Notes: generated by a model not told the origin, from the letters alone. 24,536 nt of DNA from Candidatus Helarchaeota archaeon (GCA_016840125.1 JAEOSY010000470.1:1-24536); one strand, 5' to 3'; shown: positions 6,610 to 15,110, counted from the stretch's first letter. A program made the numbers and translations.

Positions 6610-7287
6610 TTAGCTCCGACCAGTTGCTTGAAGATTAATGATTTTAACAAAATCAGCTGTTCCTTCACAGGCATCAGCAATTTGCTCAATAGCTCCAATT
6701 AATTGGTAAATTGTTAATGCCACAAAGGGTGAGATATCCTTAGCATCGAGGTCGTTCAATTGTTTGAGGATTTTGTAATGAATCTGGTCGACCTGATGTT
6801 CCAGATAATTAATTTTCGTGATACTTGCATCGACTTTTTCCGTTTGTCCCTCGATTTCGATCTCGATGGCATCTCGTAGCACTTCCGCACCTTCAATACT
6901 TTTATCAACCATCTCCAGTAAAGAGTCTGCAATGGGTTTGATGTGTTCAGGTTTTAATACCACTAATCGTCTTGCCCCAGCGTTTGCGGAGTTCGCGACT
7001 TGATCTAATCGGTTTATTAGGTGAGCTAAATCATTTCTAACCTGAGGAGATAATTCACCTTTTGTTAATTCTGTCAGTACCTCACGTTTAATATTATCAC
7101 ATTCATTTTCAATTTGACTTACTTTTTTTATTGCCTTTGTTGCTGCTTTCATATCACCATCTAAAAAAAGCGAGAGAGCTTCTCTAAATTGTGTTACACA
7201 ATTATACACCTTTTTCGCGTCTTCTTTTACACGTCGGATTATTTTGGCTTCCCGTCTCGTGCGAAACCATTCAAGCAACGTTCCCAT
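6610..7287 (-). CDS. DUF47 / PhoU-like protein
   Basis: A 225-residue all-helical protein of the DUF47 family, related to PhoU. The match covers its whole length: a basic N-terminal helix (LLEWFRTRREAKIIRRV), the metal-binding-type E-N-E-C-D-N-I-K-R (about 76-84), DLAHLINRLDQVANSANAGARRL (about 104-126), a second half with INYLEHQVDQIHYKILKQL, and QLIGAIEQIADACEGTADFVKII at the end. DUF47 proteins usually accompany PiT-type phosphate carriers and are thought to control them by binding metals and the carrier. No PiT gene is present in this window. The gene is monocistronic here, with divergent promoters toward the ABC operon. A link to that transporter is possible but not shown. Confidence 0.82.
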   Translation of the reverse strand: MGTLLEWFRTRREAKIIRRVKEDAKKVYNCVTQFREALSLFLDGDMKAATKAIKKVSQIENECDNIKREVLTELTKGELSPQVRNDLAHLINRLDQVANSANAGARRLVVLKPEHIKPIADSLLEMVDKSIEGAEVLRDAIEIEIEGQTEKVDASITKINYLEHQVDQIHYKILKQLNDLDAKDISPFVALTIYQLIGAIEQIADACEGTADFVKIINLQATGRS

Positions 7288-7382
7288 ATTGATAACTCCA
7301 GAAAAACTAAATTTATTGTCTTTATGATTTCTATTATTTAGAATTTACATGGTTAAAAACTAAATGGTCTTTAAAAAAGGTA

Positions 7383-7392
7383 ACCATATGGT
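7383..7392. promoter_or_regulatory. Short palindrome in the DUF47/ABC intergenic region
   Basis: ACCATATGGT is a perfect 10-base palindrome in the 264-base region between the DUF47 start (7287) and the ABC operon. It may be an operator for either side. At this length chance is a real alternative. Confidence 0.25.
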
Positions 7393-7500
7393 ACAAATGG
7401 GAGTAAATGGGAATTTTATAAAATCTCTAATTTCATGTCAAGAATATAAATTGAATACAATAGTGTTTTGAAATTTGTTGATTTCTGAGGAAAATTCTTG

Positions 7501-7508
7501 TATTTAAG
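7501..7508 (+). promoter_or_regulatory. Probable TATA box of the ABC importer operon
   Basis: TATTTAAG lies 44 bases before ATG 7552 and is preceded by a purine-rich GAGGAAAATTC stretch that could contain a BRE. It sits inside a small inverted repeat, ATTCTT/AAGAAT (7494-7511). This would give a leader of about 20 bases before the first small ORF. Confidence 0.4.
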
Positions 7509-7551
7509 AATTAAATTTGTCTTAGAGAAAAAGATATGAGCTGAATCGAAC

Positions 7552-7659
7552 ATGGAGAAAATGCGTCTAATTTTATTACTTATTACGCTAATAATCGGGA
7601 TTGGGGCAGGACTTCTAATTGGTTATTTGACAGGTTGGGCATCTTCAGTAATAGGTTAG
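7552..7659 (+). CDS. 35-residue single-span membrane peptide
   Basis: ATG 7552 to TAG 7657-7659 encodes MEKMRLILLLITLIIGIGAG plus LLIGYLTGWASSVIG. It is one hydrophobic helix with two basic residues or fewer at its N-terminus and small-residue spacing (GxGxG). It ends 23 bases before the ATG of the binding protein and resembles that protein's own signal anchor (ILFLLLVIGVAIGYPIGFYLG). Either it is a genuine small accessory subunit of the importer or a relic of a duplicated binding-protein start. No Shine-Dalgarno sequence is evident. Confidence 0.4.
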   Translation: MEKMRLILLLITLIIGIGAGLLIGYLTGWASSVIG

Positions 7660-7682
7660 AGAGTTTTATAGGAAAAAAGAAA

Positions 7683-8816
7683 ATGGGAATTAATTTTGAG
7701 CGCCAACGCCGGAAGGGAAAAGGAATTTTATTCCTGCTTTTAGTTATTGGGGTAGCAATTGGATATCCAATTGGATTCTATTTAGGTGCTGAAGCACCAT
7801 CTGATTACCATTTGACTATGGTTTTCAGCTCCGAAAAAAAGGGTTGGATCGAAGATATGGTCAGTGATTTTAAGGAATGGTTCTATCAACAACATGGGAA
7901 GACAGTTTCAGTGAATTTCCGTTCTATGGGGTCCAGGGAAATGGTAATCGCATTGCAAACTGGCGAGATTAATCCAATTCTATGGAGTCCTGCTTCAAAC
8001 CTTCAATTGGCACTTTTAAATGCGGCCTATCCGGAGATATTAAATTTATCACAAGTTTTTCATTTAATTTATTCACCTACAATCATTGGTACTTGGAATA
8101 CATCCTATCCAGGTATAGAAGGATTTGAAGATTTACGGCAAATAGCGATTCAACCTAGCGAACTTCGCTTTGCCCATACGGATCCGCGACTCTCCAATTC
8201 AGGATATACAAGTATGATGATGCAACTTGCAGCCTTCTTTAATTATACTACCGGTTCATATTATAATGCAAGTAAAATAACAGTGGAGAACATAACTGAT
8301 GAATCTGGTATTGATGATACACTAGCAGGGTGGTTGGAGGGAATAGAAAAGGAAGCCGATTATTATGGAAAATCAACGGGATATTTAGCTGAAAAGGCAA
8401 AAACGGATTATGATGTCTATTATGTCTATGAGAATATCATTATCGAATTAAATCAAGATCCGCTGTTAAATAAAAAAGCTATTGCCATTTATCCTGAAGA
8501 GGGGCTTTTTACAAACGCACATCCATTTTGTATTTTAGATGCATCTTGGATTTCTGAGGAAGATGCTTGGGTCGCTAAACAATATATGACGTTTATGGGG
8601 TTGAATTCCTCGATTGAACGTGCATTTACACGGGGATTTCGCCCATATGATAATTCAATTTTGACTAATTCTACGTATAATCAGACTTTCAATAACTATT
8701 TCAATTCTGAATTTGGCGTTCAATACAATCCGCCTATGTTAGTGCATAGTCCGCCTGAAGACGCCCTGGTTTTGGATTATGTAACCGATGTGTGGATAAC
8801 AGTCAGAGCTGACTAG
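7683..8816 (+). CDS. ABC importer substrate-binding protein, membrane-anchored
   Basis: A 377-residue extracellular binding protein of the periplasmic-binding-protein type II class. ATG 7683 is preferred to TTG 7635 because the latter overlaps the small membrane ORF and an AGG-rich ribosome-binding site precedes 7683. A basic start (ERQRRKGKG) is followed by an uncleaved-looking hydrophobic anchor at about residues 12-34. The mature part begins LTMVFSSEKKGWIEDMV and contains SMGSREMVIALQTGEINPILW-SPASNLQL, a pattern of binding proteins that carry oxyanions, metals or organic anions. It also has YYVYENIIIELNQ and a run of N-x-S/T sequons (NTS, NYT, NAS, NIT, NSS, NST, NQT), consistent with a glycosylated outer-surface location. 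It leads the operon of permease and two ATPases. The substrate cannot be fixed; sulfate/molybdate/tungstate-like or Fe(III)-like cargo are the main options. Confidence 0.75.
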   Translation: MGINFERQRRKGKGILFLLLVIGVAIGYPIGFYLGAEAPSDYHLTMVFSSEKKGWIEDMVSDFKEWFYQQHGKTVSVNFRSMGSREMVIALQTGEINPILWSPASNLQLALLNAAYPEILNLSQVFHLIYSPTIIGTWNTSYPGIEGFEDLRQIAIQPSELRFAHTDPRLSNSGYTSMMMQLAAFFNYTTGSYYNASKITVENITDESGIDDTLAGWLEGIEKEADYYGKSTGYLAEKAKTDYDVYYVYENIIIELNQDPLLNKKAIAIYPEEGLFTNAHPFCILDASWISEEDAWVAKQYMTFMGLNSSIERAFTRGFRPYDNSILTNSTYNQTFNNYFNSEFGVQYNPPMLVHSPPEDALVLDYVTDVWITVRAD

Positions 8817-8828
8817 GTTTGAAAAACT

Positions 8829-10505
8829 ATGGGACAATTGCTTCAAAAGATTGAGAAAGGACTCTCCAGCCGATTAGCGAGAATATTCGGAGACACTTTC
8901 ACTCTTTGCTTTTTCATTTTGATAATAATTGTCCCAATTCTATATATTTTTACTTTTGTGGGAAGTGAATGGAGTTCTATAATTGCAAATGTATTTAATC
9001 ACCCGATCTCAGGGAATGAGCAATGGTTTGACTTAACTGCTGCACTTTCCCGTTCGTTCCAAATTGCAGGTCTTGTAACCATCATTGATGTTATTATTGG
9101 ACTACCTATGGCTCTAATTCTAGCTAGATACAATTTTAGAGGTAAAAAATATATTGATACGTTAATAGATCTCCCGCTTGCAGTCCCTACAGCAGCATTA
9201 GGCTTTTCTATATATTTATTTTGGGGGAGCCAGTGGGGAATTGGAGGTCTCTTGGGTTTGGAATCGGGACTTTTTTCTGAAGGACCTCTTATGATTATTC
9301 TTGTCCACATCGTTTTTACCTACCCATATATAGTCCGGAATTTAAAAGAGGTAATTCTGCGCGTAGATCGTACTTATGAACACGCTGCCCAAAGTCTGGG
9401 AGCTTCTAAATTCACGGTTTTTCGAACGATTACTGGTCCTTTGATGAAGGAGGGATTGGTTGCGGGATCTATTCTCGCATTCACTCGAAGTCTAGGCGAA
9501 ACGGGAGCAACTATGATTGTCTTCGGGGTGACTGAAACGTCACCCATTCAGATTGTGGCTTGGAAAAACCTAGGTCTATTCGGACCTGCTGCCTTTTTGA
9601 CAATGATATTAGTTCTTGTTGCCTTAGGACTTCTTATTCTACTTAAACTTATAACTAGGCGAGTGGGGCTTCCAATTCATCGTGTTTTTCCAAGAGCCGA
9701 GCGAAAACTTTCGCACCCAATTGTGCGGAAATCTCGAAATATGATCATTGCAATTATCTTTCTCGTTGTCGTTATCTTACCTTCACTATGGACTTTTGTC
9801 TATATCGGTATCAATGGGGAAGCTGTTATAGCCCAGACCTTTCTCGCGAGTGATAACAAACTTGCCGCTTTTTGGCTTAGTTTCATGTCCTCGCTTTCCA
9901 TTGCAGGCATGGTCACTTTGATTTGTATCGTCCTTGGTATACCTATGGCGTTAATCATGGTACGCCGAAAGTGGGGGCGAGTGAAATCATTATTAGATGG
10001 GATGATCGATATTCCTCTAGTGATTCCGTCTGCCGCACTGGGATTTAGTGTGTTCGTATTTTGGGGGACATTAGGTCCATTCGGTCCGGAAGGACTATTC
10101 TCACCAGGATATTGGTTAATAGTTTTAGTTCACGTCGTGTTTTGCTATCCCTACATGGTACGAGTCCTCATCCCAATAATTAAAAGTATAGATCCAGGTT
10201 ATGAAGAAGCTGCTAGAACTCTAGGTGCTCCATCCTTCACAGTTTTTAGGACTAGTACTTGGCCGCTATTAAAGCGGGGTGTTTTAGCTGGAAGTATTAT
10301 TACTTTTACACGGAGTTTGGGTGAAACTGGTGCTACATTGGTTGTAATGGGATTGGCTAGGACAGTACCTGTCTTGATAGTAGATTGGGTTGAAGCCCAG
10401 TCGCTAGCTGCTGCAGCTTTTGCGAGCATATTGATTATTATTTTCTCATTCGTCTTAATATTCGTACTCCGTAAAATCACTCTAGAAGAGGAGGCAAAGA
10501 CCTAA
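8829..10505 (+). CDS. Fused double-domain ABC permease
   Basis: A 558-residue permease built of two homologous halves, each with about six membrane helices. The EAA loops are EHAAQSLGASKFTVFRTITGPLM (about 184-206) and EEAARTLGAPSFTVFRTSTWPLL (about 458-480). Both are followed by the same FTRSLGETGAT signature. LPLAVPTAALGFSIYLFWG and IPLVIPSAALGFSVFVFWG repeat in the same way, so the gene arose by tandem duplication and fusion, as in FbpB- and ThiP-type permeases. The LGETGAT signature is closer to the sulfate/molybdate/tungstate group (LGExGAT) than to the iron group. It should form the whole transmembrane channel, one half per ATPase. ATG 8829 lies 12 bases after the binding-protein stop. 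Confidence 0.88.
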   Translation: MGQLLQKIEKGLSSRLARIFGDTFTLCFFILIIIVPILYIFTFVGSEWSSIIANVFNHPISGNEQWFDLTAALSRSFQIAGLVTIIDVIIGLPMALILARYNFRGKKYIDTLIDLPLAVPTAALGFSIYLFWGSQWGIGGLLGLESGLFSEGPLMIILVHIVFTYPYIVRNLKEVILRVDRTYEHAAQSLGASKFTVFRTITGPLMKEGLVAGSILAFTRSLGETGATMIVFGVTETSPIQIVAWKNLGLFGPAAFLTMILVLVALGLLILLKLITRRVGLPIHRVFPRAERKLSHPIVRKSRNMIIAIIFLVVVILPSLWTFVYIGINGEAVIAQTFLASDNKLAAFWLSFMSSLSIAGMVTLICIVLGIPMALIMVRRKWGRVKSLLDGMIDIPLVIPSAALGFSVFVFWGTLGPFGPEGLFSPGYWLIVLVHVVFCYPYMVRVLIPIIKSIDPGYEEAARTLGAPSFTVFRTSTWPLLKRGVLAGSIITFTRSLGETGATLVVMGLARTVPVLIVDWVEAQSLAAAAFASILIIIFSFVLIFVLRKITLEEEAKT

Positions 10506-10507
10506 AG

Positions 10508-11608
10508 ATGCCCCACATAGAATTGAAAGACGTTTCAAAGGCCTATGGACATGTGCAAGCCATTGACAAAGTCAATCTCGAGATCTATGATGGCGAATAT
10601 CTTACCATGTTGGGCCCCTCTGGGTGCGGCAAGACCACAACCCTACGAGCGATCGCCGGATTAGTTCAACCTGACTCAGGTGAAATCCTTTTCAATGGTA
10701 AAAATATTGTTAACCTACCACCGAATGAGCGAGATATAGGGATGGTATTTCAGCATTTTGAAATCTTTCCTTACATGGATATTTGGGATAATGTCACATA
10801 CTCCGCTCGAGTAAAAGGAAAATCCTCAAATTATCTTGAAGAACTTGGGGTAGATGCTCTTAAATTAGTGGGTATGATGCATCGGGCAAATTCATTCCCA
10901 GAAGAATTGAGTGCTCCTGAACTCCAAAAGATAAGTATTGCTCGTGCAATTGCTACTGAATCAAAAATATTACTCTTGGATGAACCTCTTGGCGCCTTGG
11001 ACTTAAAAATTCGAATGGAATATCAGCATGAAATGCGCAAATTGGTCAAAAAGTTGGGGCTCACTGCAATTCATGTAACTCATGATCAAGTTGAAGCAAT
11101 GAACATATCGGATCGAATCGCAATAATGCGAAAGGGTCATATTTTTCAAGTAGATTCACCTATGAACCTATATTACGCTCCAAATTCCATATTTGTGTGT
11201 AATTTTCTTTCAAATTCTAATTTTTTAGAGGGGTTTGTTATCCAAAAAAAGGAAGATAAATCTGTCATTCGTCTGCGCGGTTTTGGTCCAAAAATTACTG
11301 TTTCCACGAGTAAATGGAAATTAAGAAAAAGGCTTGCTCTGGCCATCCGTAAGAATGAAATATCACTTGGACCAGTGCAAACAACTGACACAAATGTACT
11401 AAATGCAGAGATTGTAGAAAGGTTATTTGTCGGTCCTAGAACCATCTTGCAGCTAAGATTAGAGAACAATGATATAATTGAGGCAGATATATTAACAAAA
11501 GAAATTCCAAAAGATCTCGATACTCAGGTCCAGATAAAATTTGATATGGAACATGTTATGACGTTCGAATATCCAGAACATTTAGATTATGAGTTAGCTT
11601 TGGAGTAA
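10508..11608 (+). CDS. ABC importer ATPase 1 with degenerate signature motif
   Basis: A 366-residue ATPase of the sugar/iron/sulfate importer class. Residues 1-235 are the nucleotide-binding domain: Walker A GPSGCGKT (36-43), Q-loop Gln82 (MVFQHFEIFPY), Walker B LLLDE (155-159), D-loop GALD and H-loop His192 (HVTHDQVEAM). The signature that should read LSGGQ is LSAPE (134-138), so both glycines that hold ATP across the dimer are gone. The remaining C-terminal 130 residues form a TOBE-like regulatory domain. ATG 10508 follows the permease stop by two bases, with GGAGG as ribosome-binding site. It pairs with the next gene: its own ATP site is complete, but the signature it donates to its partner is not. 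Confidence 0.88.
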   Translation: MPHIELKDVSKAYGHVQAIDKVNLEIYDGEYLTMLGPSGCGKTTTLRAIAGLVQPDSGEILFNGKNIVNLPPNERDIGMVFQHFEIFPYMDIWDNVTYSARVKGKSSNYLEELGVDALKLVGMMHRANSFPEELSAPELQKISIARAIATESKILLLDEPLGALDLKIRMEYQHEMRKLVKKLGLTAIHVTHDQVEAMNISDRIAIMRKGHIFQVDSPMNLYYAPNSIFVCNFLSNSNFLEGFVIQKKEDKSVIRLRGFGPKITVSTSKWKLRKRLALAIRKNEISLGPVQTTDTNVLNAEIVERLFVGPRTILQLRLENNDIIEADILTKEIPKDLDTQVQIKFDMEHVMTFEYPEHLDYELALE

Positions 11609-11614
11609 AAAATA

Positions 11615-12736
11615 ATGGAAAAAGCTAAGAAACCATTCGTTGAAGTAAAAAACATTTCAAAACGCTTTGAGGGTAAGACAGTCCTTAACAATATTTCATT
11701 TACAATACCATATAATTCATATTTTTGCATTTGCGGTCCGACGGGTTCTGGTAAGAGCACACTACTTAGGATTATTGCGGGTCTTGAAAGCCCAGATGAA
11801 GGTGAAATTATCATTAATGGTAAGGTAATGAATGAGATTCCCCCTGAGGATCGAGGGATTGGAATGCTATTTGAGCATATGACTTATGCCCTTTTTCCAC
11901 ATTACACCATTTATGAGAATGTAATTTATGGTCCACGTGTGAGGGGGATGCCAAGTGATGAAACAAGGAAAGCAGCGCTAGAGATGCTTCGGTTAGTGTT
12001 GTTAGAGGATCGGGCTGATGCTCTGCCAGGTGTAATGAGTGGAGGGATGAAACAGCGCGTCGCTCTAGCACGGGCTTTAATGACTGGTTCTAAATTAATC
12101 ATATTAGATGAACCGCTTGGAGCCTTGGACGCGAAGATACGCCTAAGCCTTCGGAAAGAACTCGTGCATATGGTTCAATCGCTTGGAGATCTAACGGTTA
12201 TTCATGTAACACAGGATATTGAAGAGGCTTTGATGATTTCAGATAATCTTTTGGTGCTTTTCTTCGGAGATATTCTTCAAATGGCCCCCCCTGAAGAAAT
12301 ATTTGATCATCCGAACAGTATTGAAGTGTGTAATTTCATTTCAAAAGCTAACTTTTTCGAGGGGATTGTCCAAGAAGTAGACGAAACCCACTCCCTGATT
12401 GAACTAAAGAGCAAAGTTATAAAGGTGGAGAACATTTCAAATCCAAAAGGAGCTCAAGTCGTCCTTGCAGTTCGAGCCACAGATCTACTGATTAAAAAAG
12501 AAAAAAGTACTGAAATGAATCAATTGGAGGGGAAAATTCTAAGGAAGCAATTTATTCACGGAACCATGAGATACGAGGTGAAATTGCCGAGTAAAAAAAT
12601 CCTAGTTGCTATTCAGCCCTTTGAACCAGAATGTATATTAGAGGAAGAAGAAGCTGTTTTTATTTCATTTGAGGCTAAAAGCCCTTTGGTTTTCCCCCAT
12701 CCTGGCGAAAAACTACAGAAAATTCTTGCAGATTAA
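11615..12736 (+). CDS. ABC importer ATPase 2 with altered Q- and H-loops
   Basis: A 373-residue paralogue of the preceding ATPase. Walker A is GPTGSGKS (41-48), the signature is intact in the glycines (MSGGM, 141-145), Walker B is LIILDE (161-166) and the D-loop is GALD. Two catalytic positions are altered: the Q-loop glutamine is Glu87 (GMLFEHMTYALFPH) and the switch histidine is Gln200 (HVTQDIEEAL). The C-terminal 130 residues again look like a TOBE domain. It starts at ATG 11615, six bases after the previous stop, with GGAG upstream. In a heterodimer its signature would complete the intact site of ATPase 1, whereas its own site should bind ATP but hydrolyse poorly. It ends the operon. Confidence 0.88.
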   Translation: MEKAKKPFVEVKNISKRFEGKTVLNNISFTIPYNSYFCICGPTGSGKSTLLRIIAGLESPDEGEIIINGKVMNEIPPEDRGIGMLFEHMTYALFPHYTIYENVIYGPRVRGMPSDETRKAALEMLRLVLLEDRADALPGVMSGGMKQRVALARALMTGSKLIILDEPLGALDAKIRLSLRKELVHMVQSLGDLTVIHVTQDIEEALMISDNLLVLFFGDILQMAPPEEIFDHPNSIEVCNFISKANFFEGIVQEVDETHSLIELKSKVIKVENISNPKGAQVVLAVRATDLLIKKEKSTEMNQLEGKILRKQFIHGTMRYEVKLPSKKILVAIQPFEPECILEEEEAVFISFEAKSPLVFPHPGEKLQKILAD

Positions 12737-12926
12737 AGATGAAAGTAAAACTTGAGATGTTAGTTACAACCAAATTATGAAACTAGTAATCGTGATCTTA
12801 TTTTTGTCAGGAATTCTTAAATTCCTTATAAAACACCTAGTAATGGGAATTATTTGGGAATAATTTTTAGTGCCAAATCAAATTTCCAAGATCTTTGAAC
12901 AAATAAAATGAAAATAGGTGATACAA

Positions 12927-13250
12927 TTGGTATATATCATAACAACTTCTACCTATCCCTCAAACAAAGACATTGAAGTTGGGCGGAAATATTTGGAAGT
13001 CATTAAGAAATACCCACCAGATCGTACTTTATCAAAACAAATTGTACAAGCAGCTGTAGCAGCGACCTCTGATGGGATATCAGTCATTGGAATTGAAGAG
13101 GTCAAAAAAGGTAAATATGAAGAGGCGCTGTTTCGCGTTGGGAGAGTAATGCGGCTGTATGCAGATATTGAAGGATTTAAGTATAAGGTTGAGACAAGAC
13201 TGACAATGGCTGAGGCAATGAGTATTGTTGATTTAAAACCCCCTGAATAA
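12927..13250 (+). CDS. Small conserved-looking alpha/beta protein, unknown function
   Basis: A 107-residue soluble protein. A start at TTG 12927 is favoured because AGGTGAT sits just before it; GTG 12918 in the same frame would overlap that site. The sequence opens with VYIITTSTYPSNK, continues with a helix (DIEVGRKYLEVIKKYPP), a small-residue helix (SKQIVQAAVAATSDGISVIGIEEVKKGKYEEAL), and ends with GFKYKVETRLTMAEAMSIV. The order strand-helix-strand-helix-strand suggests a ferredoxin-like dimeric fold. No family or catalytic residue is recognised. It is separated from the ABC operon by 190 bases and converges on the histidine-kinase gene with a shared terminator. Confidence 0.55.
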   Translation: MVYIITTSTYPSNKDIEVGRKYLEVIKKYPPDRTLSKQIVQAAVAATSDGISVIGIEEVKKGKYEEALFRVGRVMRLYADIEGFKYKVETRLTMAEAMSIVDLKPPE

Positions 13251-13279
13251 GCAGGCCAGAGCTCGCAATAACATCTCTA

Positions 13280-13297
13280 ACCTTTTTTTTAAAGGGG
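13280..13297. terminator. Bidirectional terminator between convergent genes
   Basis: ACCTTT, a T-run and AAAGGGGT form an inverted repeat between the plus-strand gene ending at 13250 and the histidine kinase. The kinase's stop codon (13289-13291) lies inside it. T-runs face both directions, fitting termination of both transcripts. Confidence 0.45.
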
Positions 13298-14434
13298 TAA
13301 CGTGAAATAAAAGGTGGAACCCCTATTGGGACTGTTTTTAACACTAATCGTACCCTCATGTTTTTCAACAATCTTCTTCGCAATAGCTAAGCCAAGCCCA
13401 GTGCTTCTCGCTCCCTGAGTCGGTTTTACACTCAATATTTGAAATTCATTAAATAGCAATGCCAATTCTTTCTCGGGAATGCCAGGACCTTGATCTGTTA
13501 CTGTAGTAATAAGAAATTCATCCCCTTTTTCAATTCTAACTGTTATTTTTGACCCTTCAGGAGAATATTTTATAGCATTTCCGATCAAATTATTAAGAAC
13601 TTGACTAATTTTTGTTCTATCAAACTGGATTTCTGGGAGATTCTCTGCAAACTCTGTTTCTATTGTAATATCTTTTCCTTTTGCGATTATTCTATTTAAA
13701 TTTAAGCTTTCTCTAACGAATTTAACATAATCATTTATGGTTTTCTTTAACTCTAATTTACCCATTTCAATTTTTGAAATGTCTAAGAGATCATTAACTA
13801 AGTCATTCATGAATTTGCTAGAGCGCTGGATCATGTTTAAAAATTTTAGATTATCCTCCAGGGTGAGTTTATCTGCATATTTTAATAAAGTTTCGGATGC
13901 AAGCATTATTTGAGTAATTGGATTTCTTAGATCGTGGCTAACCGTTCCTAAAAATTCGTTCTTCAATTCATTTAATTCTGCTAAACGTTTTCTTTGGATT
14001 TCTAATTCTGTAACATCATTAACTATTGCTAAAGCGAGTCCGTTATCGTTGAACTCAAAATATTTTAAAGTAACATAAAAATATTTTAGTCCTACTTCAT
14101 CATTTATCATGAATTTTCGTTCGACAACGGTGTTAAGAGATCCACCCTTCTCTGTAAAACAGCGAATTGCATTATTTCTTATTTCACAAACGTCACAATT
14201 TACAGTTTCTCCACAGTCGTTTTCTTCTATTACTGGAAAAATACATCCTATGGCATTCCCACAAAGTTCATTGAAAACGTCTTCCTTTGATTTTTGAAAT
14301 AACTTTGAGAATGATTTGTTAATATTAAGAACCCTCATATCGCGATCTAGTATAAAAACAGCAGCACTCATGTTGTTGAATAAACTAGATAAAAATTCAT
14401 TAGAATTAAGGAATTCTTCTAATTCGTCAGCCAT
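13289..14434 (-). CDS. Soluble PAS-domain histidine kinase with cysteine-rich sensor
   Basis: A 381-residue hybrid of one PAS domain (about 13-142), a HisKA dimerisation domain with the phosphorylated His167 in VSHDLRNPI, and a HATPase domain (about 260-381). The HATPase motifs are NLIGNAIKYSPEG (N box), DQGPGIPE (G1) and STGLGLAIAKKIVEKHEG (G2). No membrane helix exists, so the sensor is cytoplasmic. The PAS domain holds six cysteines (58, 64, 74, 80, 83, 92) in the pattern C-x5-C-x9-C-x5-C-x2-C-x8-C, which could bind an iron-sulfur cluster, zinc or form redox-active disulfides. No response regulator is beside it, so its partner is elsewhere. The redox operon starts just downstream, on the same strand but upstream in transcription order; a regulatory link is only a guess. 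Start: ATG 14434. Confidence 0.9.
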   Translation of the reverse strand: MADELEEFLNSNEFLSSLFNNMSAAVFILDRDMRVLNINKSFSKLFQKSKEDVFNELCGNAIGCIFPVIEENDCGETVNCDVCEIRNNAIRCFTEKGGSLNTVVERKFMINDEVGLKYFYVTLKYFEFNDNGLALAIVNDVTELEIQRKRLAELNELKNEFLGTVSHDLRNPITQIMLASETLLKYADKLTLEDNLKFLNMIQRSSKFMNDLVNDLLDISKIEMGKLELKKTINDYVKFVRESLNLNRIIAKGKDITIETEFAENLPEIQFDRTKISQVLNNLIGNAIKYSPEGSKITVRIEKGDEFLITTVTDQGPGIPEKELALLFNEFQILSVKPTQGARSTGLGLAIAKKIVEKHEGTISVKNSPNRGSTFYFTLPL

Positions 14435-14567
14435 TTTTTCTGCCTTTGGTTATGTCAATTGTTATTAAATCCAATTTTAAAAAGGTTGGACTAAAGTAAA
14501 ATATTAAGCTAAAACGTTGAATTTAAATTTTTGTTAGAATGGTAGTACTCCACATAAAATGGATAAT

Positions 14568-15110
14568 TTAATCAGAATTGGGTTTTATTTCTTTGGAGAT
14601 ATCCGCAAATATTTCGCAACCTTTCTCATTAAAGTCGGCAGAGACTTTAATATCGCCAATAGCTCCATAGAGCTGAAATGTCGGAATACAATCAAATTCG
14701 CAGAAGGCAGTCACTGGAATTTCATCTTTCAATTTGAATTTCCTGATGCTGCGGCGAAAGACCCGTTTCGTCTGGCAGTTTTCGATGTGTATAACCGCCC
14801 GTTTAGATTCGCGATCAATTCCTGCCACGCATTTGAGTGGTATCATATATTGGGTGTTACTCACGAACTGGTTGAGGAAAATATCGAAGAACTTTTGTGT
14901 ACTGAGAGTTTTAAGGACTTTAGCACCGATTTTTATGGCTTTACCAATCCTTGTTGCAAAGCTCATCGCGTTCCTTATTTTATAATAGTTCTTGATTGCA
15001 TCTTCCCCATAATTATCTTTAAGATACTTCATTAGAATCAAGTGATTTTCGATAAGTTGATCAAATGTTGTCTCGTATTTCCGTTTCTCGTCCCATTCCT
15101 TCTTCTCCAT
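14568..15110 (-). CDS. Cysteine-containing protein of the redox operon, family not recognised
   Basis: A 180-residue soluble protein from ATG 15110, 62 bases after the FdhB-like gene, and the last gene of the hdrA operon. The N-terminal half is helical and basic (LILMKYLKDNYGEDAIKNYY, RIGKAIKIGAKVLKTL). The C-terminal half carries Cys94, Cys112, Cys137, Cys141 and Cys165, with CEFDC at 137-141 followed by LYGAIGDIKVSADFNEKGC. That layout faintly recalls the L-2-amino-thiazoline-4-carboxylate hydrolase-like proteins seen in anaerobes, but I would not assign it. Metal or iron-sulfur binding, or a maturation role for the neighbouring oxidoreductase, is plausible from context only. Confidence 0.6.
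   Translation of the reverse strand: MEKKEWDEKRKYETTFDQLIENHLILMKYLKDNYGEDAIKNYYKIRNAMSFATRIGKAIKIGAKVLKTLSTQKFFDIFLNQFVSNTQYMIPLKCVAGIDRESKRAVIHIENCQTKRVFRRSIRKFKLKDEIPVTAFCEFDCIPTFQLYGAIGDIKVSADFNEKGCEIFADISKEIKPNSD

Noticed and set aside
11615..12736. ATPase 2 as a decaying pseudogene because of its altered Q- and H-loops
   Set aside because: The frame is intact, the other motifs are kept, and the changes complement those of ATPase 1, which suggests specialisation rather than decay.
14559..15035. A 158-codon plus-strand frame
   Set aside because: It lies wholly opposite the 180-residue gene of the redox operon, has no ribosome-binding site and no recognisable protein features.
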